A DNA stretch of 5,302 nt. Source: Chloroflexota bacterium. Its GTDB lineage: Bacteria; Chloroflexota; Limnocylindria; Limnocylindrales; CSP1-4. The notes under the pieces are model-generated. The model had not been told where the DNA came from. It did not search any database and saw only the letters and a program-made list of their open reading frames with translations. Where the stretch lies: positions 1-5,302 of the forward strand of contig JAJYEB010000151.1 in assembly GCA_021790375.1 (NCBI GenBank). The letters run 5' to 3'. This document shows, piece after piece, positions 1 through 5,302 of the stretch (the stretch's first letter is position 1; each line of letters opens with the position of its first letter). A program made the translations under genes and the position numbers.

Positions 1-361
1 CGTCGACGGAGCGGTCGTCGACCACGATCACCTCGAACCGCGGCCGTCCGTCCGGGTCCCGATGGTCCTGGGCCGCAAGGTCGGCGAGCAGGTGCGGGAT
101 CACGGCGGCCTCGTCTCGCCCGGCGACGAGGACGGTTGCCGTGGGGAGCGGACCGAGCCGTGCGATCGCGGCGTCGTCCAGCGGTGCGAGCGGTGGGCGG
201 CGGCTCATGGGGGCCAGCACCAGGGTGACGGCGGCGAACAGGACGCACAGCGCGGCCAGCGCGGCCACCGGGACGACCAGGACCAGGGCCGCCCCCAGGA
301 GGATGGCCGCGGCCATCGTCACCACGGCGGCGGCCCGCCATCGGAGCGGTGTCGCGCTCAT
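1..361 (-). CDS. Glycosyltransferase family 2, N-terminal part (runs off the left edge)
   Basis: This is the first 120 codons of a gene cut by the window edge. Two hydrophobic segments (about residues 11-31 and 34-52) form an N-terminal membrane hairpin, followed by a short Arg/Pro-rich linker. From about residue 73 the start of a GT-A fold is visible: a beta strand ending in GRDEAAVIPHLL (81-92), then LAAQD, then the strand FEVIVVDDRSVD (109-120). The VDDRS segment, with D115 and D116, matches the nucleotide-sugar-binding strand of GT2 enzymes, which transfer sugars to lipid, glycan or protein acceptors at the cytoplasmic face of the membrane. Acceptor and donor cannot be told from this part. 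The ATG at 361 lies 7 nt after the stop of the transporter gene. There is no good Shine-Dalgarno sequence (only GTGAGCG upstream), so it is probably translated from the same mRNA. The family is fairly certain; the specific role is unknown. Confidence 0.85.
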   Translation of the reverse strand, partial: MSATPLRWRAAAVVTMAAAILLGAALVLVVPVAALAALCVLFAAVTLVLAPMSRRPPLAPLDDAAIARLGPLPTATVLVAGRDEAAVIPHLLADLAAQDHRDPDGRPRFEVIVVDDRSVD

Positions 362-368
362 GGGACGC

Positions 369-1952
369 TCACGTGTCGCTGCCGGGCCGGTCGCTGCCGG
401 GCCGGGATGCGCCGCCCCCGTCGTCGCCCGTTCGCGCGGGCCGCACGTCACCGGCCGACCGCCGCGGACTGGTGGTCACCGCGACGGGATCGACCGGTGC
501 CCCGTAGGGGACGGGGATGGCCGAGGCCGGCCGTTCTGCCGTCACCACCAGGATGGAGCCCACGCCCACGGCTCCCACCAGCAGCGCGGCGCCGAGCAGG
601 ACGGCGGGCGTGCCGACGAGGTCCGCGACCGGGCCGACGATCACGATGGGCAGGAAGCTCGAGATGCTCACCAGCATGTTGAGGACGCCGAAGACGCGAC
701 CCCGCACCTCCTCCGGCAGCTCCTCCTGGAGCTGGGTCTGGGCGGGGATCGCCACGAACGCGTACGCGCCACCTGCCAGGAACGCCAGGAACACCACGAT
801 CGCCAGCAGGGAGACCAGTCCGCCCAGGTCGGCCACGGTCTGCCGCCGGGCGTTCTCCTCGAGGAACCGGGAGAGCGGGCCGGCGATCGAGAGCACCACC
901 AGGGTGAGCGACAGCCCGAGGAGGCCTCCCTCGATCACGCGGCGACGGGGCATGTACCGGCCGTACGCGTTGAGGAAGAGGATCCCCATCACGATGCCGG
1001 CCGCCAGCGGGAGCACGACCACCACGAAGTCCTGCTCGCGCAGCCCGAGGGCCTTGGTCGCGAAGCCCGGCCCGAGCACCCCGAGCACCCCGATGAGGGA
1101 GGCCGTGATGGCCAGGTACGTGAGCGACCAGAAGATGCGGGGGTTCGTGCGGATGTAGGCGAGCCCCTCCCGGAGCTGCGCCAGCAGCGTCGCGACCGCC
1201 CGCTCGGCACCGCCCAGTGCCCCCTCCGCGGCGGGTGCCTCCGGCTCCGTGCTCGGGAGGGTCACGCAGAGGGCCGCGGCCACGAAGTAGAACATCGCCA
1301 CGAGCAGCAGCAGCGCCTGCGCGCCGGCCAGGTTGACCACCAGGGGACCCAGGAGCGCGAACCCGAGCGCGAACGACGCGTTCAGGGTGAAGGTGAAGAG
1401 CCCGTTGGCCTGCATGAGCCTGTCCCGCTCCACCAGGTGCGGGATCATGGCTGCCTCGGCGGGCGCGAAGAACGTCGTCACCGTCGAGACCACCACGTTG
1501 AGCACGTAGACCAGCAGGAGCTGGTTGCTGACGACCACCATGGCGAGGAAGGCGCCGCCCCGCAGCAGGTTGGTCGAGATCAGGATCAGGCGGCGGTCGA
1601 TGCGATCGACGTAGACGCCGGCGATCGCGCTGAAGACGACGGCGGGGACGAGGAAGGTCAGGATCAGCAGGCTGACCGCGGAGTTCGACCCGGTCAGGCC
1701 GTACACGACGATGGTCAGCCCGTAGATGACCATGTTCCCGCCGATCTGGGTGGACGCCTGCGCGAGCCAGAGCGACAGGAACCGCCGGTTGGACAGGACC
1801 CCGAGACCGGACGGCTCGGGGGCCGGGACGCCCCCCGTGTCGTGCGGAGGTGCGCCGGAGCTGCCTCCCGAACCAGCCCCGGCGGAGTCGTGCCGGCCGG
1901 CGGGCGGTTGATGCGGCGGCCGGCGGGCCGCTCCCGACTCCGTGGGGCTCAT
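369..1952 (-). CDS. MFS transporter, drug/macrolide-efflux-like
   Basis: A 527-residue inner-membrane transporter of the major facilitator superfamily. After a hydrophilic Pro/Gly/Ala-rich N-terminus of about 55 residues come twelve likely helices (roughly 59-85, 92-115, 122-143, 145-167, 184-206, 209-231, 275-298, 308-328, 340-362, 376-402, 420-443, 448-470). The loop after helix 2 carries the MFS signature GVYVDRIDRR (112-121, GxxxDRxxRR). PHLVERDRLMQANGL (171-185) and PEEVRGRVFG (413-422) are typical of the MFS group that includes Mef-type macrolide exporters. Such proteins usually export small molecules by proton antiport; the substrate here is unknown. The start is set by the ATGA overlap with the DUF951 gene. 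No Shine-Dalgarno sequence precedes the ATG, which suggests coupled translation. An upstream extension of the same frame into the DUF951 gene is Arg/Pro-rich and not MFS-like, so it was left out. The tail after residue 473 is hydrophilic and ends in a duplicated RPGSD. Confidence 0.92.
   Translation of the reverse strand: MSPTESGAARRPPHQPPAGRHDSAGAGSGGSSGAPPHDTGGVPAPEPSGLGVLSNRRFLSLWLAQASTQIGGNMVIYGLTIVVYGLTGSNSAVSLLILTFLVPAVVFSAIAGVYVDRIDRRLILISTNLLRGGAFLAMVVVSNQLLLVYVLNVVVSTVTTFFAPAEAAMIPHLVERDRLMQANGLFTFTLNASFALGFALLGPLVVNLAGAQALLLLVAMFYFVAAALCVTLPSTEPEAPAAEGALGGAERAVATLLAQLREGLAYIRTNPRIFWSLTYLAITASLIGVLGVLGPGFATKALGLREQDFVVVVLPLAAGIVMGILFLNAYGRYMPRRRVIEGGLLGLSLTLVVLSIAGPLSRFLEENARRQTVADLGGLVSLLAIVVFLAFLAGGAYAFVAIPAQTQLQEELPEEVRGRVFGVLNMLVSISSFLPIVIVGPVADLVGTPAVLLGAALLVGAVGVGSILVVTAERPASAIPVPYGAPVDPVAVTTSPRRSAGDVRPARTGDDGGGASRPGSDRPGSDT
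376..405. repeat. Perfect 15-bp tandem duplication in the MFS 3' end
   Basis: Positions 376-390 and 391-405 are the same 15-mer (TCGCTGCCGGGCCGG on the plus strand). The unit is a multiple of three and is read in frame as RPGSD-RPGSD just before the final Thr and stop of the transporter. It probably arose by replication slippage and lengthens the cytoplasmic tail by five residues. Confidence 0.9.
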
Positions 1953-2173
1953 GGCGCCGGGTCCGCGGCGGCGGGTCCCCGCTCGACGAAGGCGACGAGG
2001 CGCCGTTCGAGATCGCGCCGGGCGAGGAGCACACGACGGCCGCAGCCGTCGCAGATCAGCCCGATGTCGGCACCGAGGCGGACCACGCGCCACGTCCGGG
2101 CGCCGCACGGGTGCGGCTTGCGCAGCCGGACCCGGTCGCCTTCCCGGAACTCGACGACGGGACGGTCAGGCAT
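1949..2173 (-). CDS. DUF951 family small protein with a Cys-rich core
   Basis: A 74-residue basic protein that matches the DUF951 family along most of its length. It has a GDRVRLRKPHPCG block (12-24), followed by WRVVRLGADIGLICDGCGRRVLL (read in pieces at 28-50). Conserved features are K19-P20-H21-P22-C23-G24, the RLGADI turn (32-37) and the CDGCG pair (C41, C44). H21, C23, C41 and C44 could together form a metal site, which I infer from spacing only. The biochemical role of the family is not established. The usual length is about 60-75 residues, so this is full length, with a variable Ala/Pro tail. A GAGG lies 4 nt before the ATG and is placed right at the stop of the 34-residue ORF upstream. 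The stop overlaps the transporter start by 4 nt (ATGA), so the two are probably translated together. Confidence 0.9.
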   Translation of the reverse strand: MPDRPVVEFREGDRVRLRKPHPCGARTWRVVRLGADIGLICDGCGRRVLLARRDLERRLVAFVERGPAAADPAP

Positions 2174-2177
2174 CCGC

Positions 2178-2181
2178 CCTC
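2178..2181 (-). promoter_or_regulatory. Ribosome binding site of the DUF951 gene
   Basis: GAGG on the minus strand, 4 nt before the ATG at 2173. It overlaps the TGA stop of the upstream 34-codon ORF (TGAGGG), so a ribosome ending that ORF would stand on the binding site of the next gene. Confidence 0.5.
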
Positions 2182-2284
2182 AGTGCTCCGCGGCGCACGC
2201 AACGCGCTGGACAGTCCGCACGCCGGCGCGGGAGGTGCCCCGCTGGGTCGCGACCTGCAGGGCACGCTCGGTCACGTGGTCCAT
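2180..2284 (-). CDS. Candidate leaderless small ORF, 34 residues, function unknown
   Basis: This ORF begins MDHVTERALQVATQRG and ends VACAAEH. I do not recognise it. Support for coding comes from base use: counting its 34 sense codons by eye, 27 have G or C at position one, 19 at position two and 31 at position three. This is the order expected of real genes in a high-GC genome. There is no Shine-Dalgarno sequence, but an extended -10 element lies 7 nt before the ATG, which would place the transcript start on the A of the ATG (leaderless). Arg residues fall at 7, 15, 19, 23 and 27, a four-residue spacing that could make one basic helix face, though Gly16 and Gly21 would weaken it. It ends 6 nt before DUF951 and in the same frame. 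It could be a small protein, a leader peptide coupling translation to DUF951, or chance. Confidence 0.45.
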   Translation of the reverse strand: MDHVTERALQVATQRGTSRAGVRTVQRVACAAEH

Positions 2285-2291
2285 CGGCGAC

Positions 2292-2300
2292 AGCGTACCA
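2292..2300 (-). promoter_or_regulatory. Possible extended -10 promoter for the DUF951-MFS-GT2 genes
   Basis: The minus strand reads TGGTACGCT, that is TGn followed by TACGCT, which fits the TGnTAnnnT form of an extended -10 box. Seven nucleotides separate it from the ATG at 2284, the right distance for transcription to start on that ATG. No good -35 hexamer is seen about 17 nt upstream, which is common for extended -10 promoters. It lies between the DUF881-B stop (2305) and the small ORF, in the only short gap that could hold a promoter here. Confidence 0.4.
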
Positions 2301-2304
2301 GAGC

Positions 2305-2979
2305 CTACAGGCGCGGCCGGGCGTCCGCGGGGATCAGCGACCGGTCCGTGGCGGGCAGCACCAGGCTGTTCTCCGGGGAAACCGCGAGCTGGACGTTGGG
2401 GCTGGTCACCTGCAGCTGGCTGACGATTCCCCCGACCCGCGTCAGCGCGGCAGTCAGGTTGATGCTGTTGCCGATCGCCGATACCTGGAACGACGATCCC
2501 AGTGCCACGTTCTCCACCGACAGGGCGCCGGGAGGGCCGGCGACGACGGTGCTGGCCACCACGCGAACCCCGTCGATGGCGAGCGCCTCGGCGCCGGCGA
2601 GCCGAAGCTCGTTGATCAGGTCATTGGCCGCGTCGGCGCTCATCGGCCCGGTGCAGTCGACGGTCACGCCCCGTCCGGTGACCGGGTCGAGCCCCGCCCA
2701 GAGGCGGATGCTCGCCAGGTCTTCCCGGAGCCCACCCACCGCGGAGACGCCCAGGCTCCGAGCCTGCTGGAGATCGCGTGCCTGGGTGCGCAGCGTGTCG
2801 ACCTCGGCGGACAGCTGGCCGTTGCGCTGGTTCAGGTTCGCGATGAGCGTGGTGAGGTCCTGGGACGTCAGGTTGGCCAGCCCCACGCCACCCGCCTGGG
2901 CACGCAGCTGCACGATCGACAGGAACCCGAGCAGCAGTGCCACGATCGCGATCGTGAGCTGGGCCCTCCGCGATCGCAT
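2305..2979 (-). CDS. DUF881 family membrane-anchored protein, copy B
   Basis: A 224-residue protein: a short basic N-terminus (MRSRR), one membrane helix (about 6-24), a Gln/Leu-rich coiled-coil stretch (about 38-75), then the DUF881 domain. The domain is recognised by GRGVTVDCTGP (102-112), NDLINELRLAGAEALAIDGVRV (119-140, read in two pieces) and FQVSAIG (164-170), the same strand-and-helix order as in copy A. The usual acidic loop before the NEL helix is short here. Topology is inferred as N-terminus in, domain outside. Family members in Gram-positive bacteria often lie near division or sporulation genes, but their role is not defined. The ATG at 2979 was chosen because GAGG stands 6 nt before it. 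A GTG at 2991 in the same frame would overlap the previous gene by 4 nt (GTGA), as copy A does with the peptidase, and remains a real alternative. The stop is TAG at 2305-2307. Confidence 0.88.
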   Translation of the reverse strand: MRSRRAQLTIAIVALLLGFLSIVQLRAQAGGVGLANLTSQDLTTLIANLNQRNGQLSAEVDTLRTQARDLQQARSLGVSAVGGLREDLASIRLWAGLDPVTGRGVTVDCTGPMSADAANDLINELRLAGAEALAIDGVRVVASTVVAGPPGALSVENVALGSSFQVSAIGNSINLTAALTRVGGIVSQLQVTSPNVQLAVSPENSLVLPATDRSLIPADARPRL

Positions 2980-2985
2980 GCCCGA

Positions 2986-2989
2986 CCTC
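2986..2989 (-). promoter_or_regulatory. Ribosome binding site deciding the DUF881-B start
   Basis: GAGG on the minus strand with a 6-nt spacer to the ATG at 2979. It favours this ATG over the GTG at 2991, which has only a GGGG five bases upstream. Confidence 0.5.
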
Positions 2990-3770
2990 ACGGCGCGACC
3001 CCCGGCGACGTGGCCGGCGAGGGCGATGCGGGGAGCGCGCGCGCATACGTGAGCGCGACGCCACCCGCGTACGCGGGGACGACGGCCTTGTCCAGCGAGC
3101 CGGCGCCCAGGCGGATCCCGAACCCCTCGACACGTGCCTTCACGTACTGCGCGAAACTGGCGGAGGTCGTCATCCGGGTGTAAAGGTCCCTGGGCCCGAT
3201 GGCCACGATCTGGTAGGGCGGCTGCAGGTACGCGCCGTTCAGCAGGATCGACGACCCGATGTCGGTCATCCCGCTGGTCGCGGTGATGCGCTCGCCGTTG
3301 ACCGCGATGGCCTCCGCGCCGTCCAGCCAGAGCTCGTCGACCACCGCGCGGATGTCGCTGGAGCTCACCAGGTAGTCGCCCGGCGCCGCACCCGGCGGGA
3401 TCGGCTGGGTGGAATCCTCGAGCTGGACCACCACCCCCGGACCCTGCAGGTCGATGAACCCGGCCGCCAGCCGGGCCTGCTCCAGCTGGTCGTTCAGGCT
3501 GGTCACCAGTGCGCTGTTGCCGGCCGACGAGGCCTCCAGCTGCTCGATCTGCGCCCGCAGCGCAAGGATCTGCGCCTTGAGGTCGTCCTGCTGCTGCTGC
3601 AGCTCCGTGGCCGTCGCGACGAGCGGCGGCCGCTCCTGGGTCGTGTACTGGACCAGCGACGGTTGCGCTCCTGCCTGGGCCACCATCAGGAACCCGAGGA
3701 CGAGCAGGGCGGCCGCGAGCGTGAGCTGCCAGCTCGGTACGCGCCGCGCCCGGGCGATGAGCCCCTTCAC
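2988..3770 (-). CDS. DUF881 family membrane-anchored protein, copy A
   Basis: A 260-residue protein with a GTG start. A basic N-terminus (ARARR) precedes one membrane helix (about 15-33). A coiled-coil stretch follows (about 53-82) with LQQQQDDLKAQILALRAQIEQLE-type heptads. The DUF881 domain then shows GPGVVVQLEDS (110-120), SSSDIRAVVDELWLDGAEAI (136-155), VNGERITATSGM (157-168), PYQIVAIGP (185-193) and the closing VPAYAGGVALTYA (231-243). These are the family's characteristic blocks, and the length is normal. A Pro/Ser/Ala tail ends the protein. The start is fixed by the GTGA overlap with the peptidase stop and by GGAG 6 nt upstream. The likely topology is a bitopic membrane protein with the domain outside. 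It is followed at once by a diverged second copy, with no DUF1290 gene between as often seen in Actinobacteria. The role is unknown; a structural or regulatory envelope function is inferred from the coiled coil and location. Confidence 0.92.
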   Translation of the reverse strand: MKGLIARARRVPSWQLTLAAALLVLGFLMVAQAGAQPSLVQYTTQERPPLVATATELQQQQDDLKAQILALRAQIEQLEASSAGNSALVTSLNDQLEQARLAAGFIDLQGPGVVVQLEDSTQPIPPGAAPGDYLVSSSDIRAVVDELWLDGAEAIAVNGERITATSGMTDIGSSILLNGAYLQPPYQIVAIGPRDLYTRMTTSASFAQYVKARVEGFGIRLGAGSLDKAVVPAYAGGVALTYARALPASPSPATSPGVAP

Positions 3771-5119
3771 CGGGCGCTCCACGCGGCGCGGGCATGCCGG
3801 CGGCCGGCGGCCACCAGCGCCGTGGACGAAGCCAGGAGCAGCACGGCCGCCGCCGGGAGCGGCGTGCTCGACGGTGCGTCGGGCGGCGCGGCTCCCGGGG
3901 CCAGGATGGCCGTCGCGCCGGTCGGCGCCGGGACTCCCGCCGACTGGCCGCCGGGGGAGGCCGAGGGCGCCCAACCGGGCGGGACTGGGCCGGCCGGTGC
4001 CGGCCGGGGCCCGTAGGTGGGCGGCGGCCGGACGCCGATGGAGGCCAGCCAGGCCGCGTCGAAGGTCGCCGCGGTGCCGCCCGTGGCTGCCTGGAACGCC
4101 TGGTCGTCGGTCGCACCATGGGCGTAGGTCGCCACCAGGCGCTGCAGCGACGCCGTGCCGTACGTGCGCAGGAAGTAGTTGACGGCGGATACCGCCTCGG
4201 CGTACGAGAGCACGAACGCGTCGGTGCCGGAGGGGAAGGCCCCGCTGAGGCCGTCGAGCGGGACGATGAGCCCCTGGGCAATGCCCTGCTGCAGGTCGGC
4301 GGCGCGCTGGTCGGGTCCCTCGGAGTAGTAGACCGCCAGCCCCTCGTCCAGCCAGAGCGGCGGTACGTGGTAGGGGTTGTGGGTGGCGACCTCGAACACG
4401 TGGTGGGTCACCTCGTGCGCGATCTCGGTCACCGGCCAGTCCGACCCGAGGTCCGACGGGAGCACCGTCCCGAACGCGGTGTGGGTGTCGGGGATGTACA
4501 CCCCCGCCGCGTCGGCGTTGGCGCCCGACCCGATCGCATCGAAGAACGACGCCGAGTCGTTGTAGATGAAGAAGTCCAGGTGCGGCACCGTGCCGGTGAG
4601 GCCGAATGCCGAGGCGCCGCGCCTGATGGCGGCCTCGGCCGCCTGGAGCCACGTCCGGGCGGTGCCGGTGCTCACGCCGTACCAGTGCAGGGTGACCGTG
4701 GCGCCGGAGATGGCCTGCCAGGCGAACCGGGTGTCGACGACCGTGACCGACCCGGACGGGCCGGTCCGGGTCACCCCACCCGGCAGCGTCACGCGGAACG
4801 CGTAGCGGTACACGGTGTTGACCGAGCCCGTGTCGGCCTGCGTCACCGACGCGCGCCAGGAGCCGTCGGCCGCCTGCGTGACCGTGGCGTCCTGGACGGT
4901 CGAGCCGGGCACGTACGGCGTGGAGACGACGAGCTCGACCCGGGCCGGCCGAACGCTCGCGTGGAAGGTGTCCCGGAACTGCAGCGGCTGCAGGAGCACG
5001 GCGGTGGCGCTCGGCGCGTCGAACGAGACGGTGGGCGCGGCGGCCGCGACCGTCGCGGGGTGCAGGGCGAGTGCGCCGAGCAGCAGCGCTCCGGCGAGGG
5101 TCCTGGTCAGCGGGACCAT
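3767..5119 (-). CDS. Peptidase MA-like zinc metallopeptidase, exported and C-terminally anchored
   Basis: A 450-residue exported protein. Residues 1-28 form a Sec signal peptide (MVPLTRTLAGALLLGALALH, then an Ala-rich site near 25-28). Residues 30-135 look like a beta-rich Ig-like domain ending VVDTRFAWQ. The catalytic domain (about 140-360) carries HEVTH (235-239, the HExxH zinc motif with E236 as general base) and WLDEGLAVY (256-264), where E259 is the likely third zinc ligand. This arrangement is that of peptidase MA-like gluzincins. A Pro/Ala-rich linker (363-420) leads to one hydrophobic helix (about 420-438) and a basic end (RRHARA), so the protein is probably tethered with its active site outside. 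The substrate is unknown. The start at 5119 puts the signal peptide at the very N-terminus; a GTG at 5194 in the same frame would add 25 charged residues and is unlikely. It overlaps the upstream gene by 13 nt and DUF881-A by 4 nt. Confidence 0.93.
   Translation of the reverse strand: MVPLTRTLAGALLLGALALHPATVAAAAPTVSFDAPSATAVLLQPLQFRDTFHASVRPARVELVVSTPYVPGSTVQDATVTQAADGSWRASVTQADTGSVNTVYRYAFRVTLPGGVTRTGPSGSVTVVDTRFAWQAISGATVTLHWYGVSTGTARTWLQAAEAAIRRGASAFGLTGTVPHLDFFIYNDSASFFDAIGSGANADAAGVYIPDTHTAFGTVLPSDLGSDWPVTEIAHEVTHHVFEVATHNPYHVPPLWLDEGLAVYYSEGPDQRAADLQQGIAQGLIVPLDGLSGAFPSGTDAFVLSYAEAVSAVNYFLRTYGTASLQRLVATYAHGATDDQAFQAATGGTAATFDAAWLASIGVRPPPTYGPRPAPAGPVPPGWAPSASPGGQSAGVPAPTGATAILAPGAAPPDAPSSTPLPAAAVLLLASSTALVAAGRRHARAAWSAR
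3777..3780 (-). promoter_or_regulatory. Ribosome binding site of DUF881-A
   Basis: GGAG on the minus strand, 6 nt before the GTG start at 3770 and inside the end of the peptidase gene. It supports the GTG as the true start. Confidence 0.55.
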
Positions 5120-5302
5120 GCGAGCCCCGCAAACCTGGGGATCCCGAGCGCGCTGGTCGTGGCGCCCAGCAATCCGGTCCGGCTGAGCGCCCACGAGGCA
5201 TCGCCCTGCGAACCCGGGGCGGCGTAGCTGAGCGGGACGATCGGCACCTGGGCCTGGGCGATCGCCTCCGCGGCCGCGTACGCGCGCGCCTGGACCGCGG
5301 GA
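5107..5302 (-). CDS. C-terminal end of a probable ABC-transporter solute-binding protein (runs off the right edge)
   Basis: The last 64 residues of a gene whose start lies beyond the window. The frame has mostly G or C at third codon positions and ends with TGA at 5107-5109. The readable end starts PAVQARAYAAAEAIAQAQVP and continues IVPLSYAAPG, then a Gly/Ala/Ser-rich part closing FAGLAWSR. The pattern 'AY..AE.I....VPIVPLSY' resembles the C-terminal block of family 5 (peptide/nickel-type) extracellular solute-binding proteins, which capture substrates outside the membrane for an ABC importer. That match rests on one short block, so the function is tentative, while coding itself is well supported. 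Its stop lies 13 nt inside the peptidase gene, in another frame, which suggests one mRNA for both. Confidence 0.55.
   Translation of the reverse strand, partial: PAVQARAYAAAEAIAQAQVPIVPLSYAAPGSQGDASWALSRTGLLGATTSALGIPRFAGLAWSR

Noticed and set aside
448..2034. A 528-codon minus-strand frame overlapping the transporter
   Set aside because: It is a frame-shifted shadow of the MFS gene, with Arg/Pro/Gly-rich translation and no hydrophobic helices.
2285..2304. Possible terminator after DUF881-B
   Set aside because: The gap before the small ORF is 20 nt, with no stem-loop or T-run, so transcription may simply read through.
141..2423. A 760-codon open frame on the plus strand
   Set aside because: It runs antisense to the transporter and DUF951 genes. 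Its translation is rich in Arg, His, Gln, Glu and Gly with no domain. Long antisense frames are expected opposite genes of very high GC content.
3588..3602. CTG/CAG triplet run
   Set aside because: It encodes the four Gln of the DUF881-A coiled coil. Only four to five units are present, so no special repeat instability is implied.
3988..4012. CCGGCCGG repeated with a 2-nt spacer, able to pair as a hairpin
   Set aside because: It lies inside the peptidase's Pro/Ala-rich linker and is explained by GC-rich codons for Gly, Pro and Ala. The loop is too short and there is no U-tract, so it is not a terminator.
2980..4281. Long upstream extension of the DUF881-B frame
   Set aside because: The extension overlaps DUF881-A and the peptidase out of frame and is Arg/Pro-rich. 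The domain starts at the membrane helix just after 2979.
3794..5227. A 477-codon open frame on the plus strand
   Set aside because: It is antisense to the peptidase gene, has a low-complexity Gly/Arg/Val composition and no recognisable fold. The minus-strand frame has a signal peptide and a complete zinc-binding motif.

Overview
The window is very GC-rich bacterial DNA, and every gene I can support lies on the minus strand, packed head to tail with overlaps or gaps of at most about 20 bases. Codon third positions are almost all G or C. Read in transcription order (right to left), it holds: the C-terminal end of a probable solute-binding protein; a membrane-anchored peptidase MA-like zinc metallopeptidase; two tandem DUF881-family envelope proteins; a candidate 34-residue leaderless ORF; a small DUF951 protein; a 12-helix MFS transporter; and the N-terminal part of a family 2 glycosyltransferase that runs off the left edge. 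No stretch over 300 bases lacks a gene. I see no RNA genes, mobile elements or CRISPR. The only repeat of note is a 15-bp tandem duplication in the tail of the transporter gene.

The organism is probably a high-GC member of Chloroflexota (for example the Limnocylindria/Ellin6529 type of soil or freshwater lineage). This rests on the mixture of DUF951 (best known from Firmicutes and Chloroflexota), paired DUF881 proteins, and a peptidase MA protein with an N-terminal beta-rich domain. It is an inference from family distribution as I recall it; no taxonomic marker gene is present.

Right half (about 2305-5302): substrate-binding protein, peptidase, DUF881-A and DUF881-B are translationally linked. 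The first two overlap by 13 nt, the next two by 4 nt (GTGA), and the last two are separated by 8 nt or overlap by 4 nt depending on start choice. All products are predicted to be exported or membrane-anchored with most of their mass outside the cytoplasm, so this looks like a cell-surface operon. Left half (1-2300): a possible extended -10 promoter sits just downstream of the DUF881-B stop and would start a transcript at the ATG of the 34-residue ORF. DUF951 follows after 6 nt and overlaps the MFS gene by 4 nt (ATGA). The glycosyltransferase starts 7 nt beyond the MFS stop. Functions in both halves are family-level assignments; substrates and partners cannot be read from the sequence.
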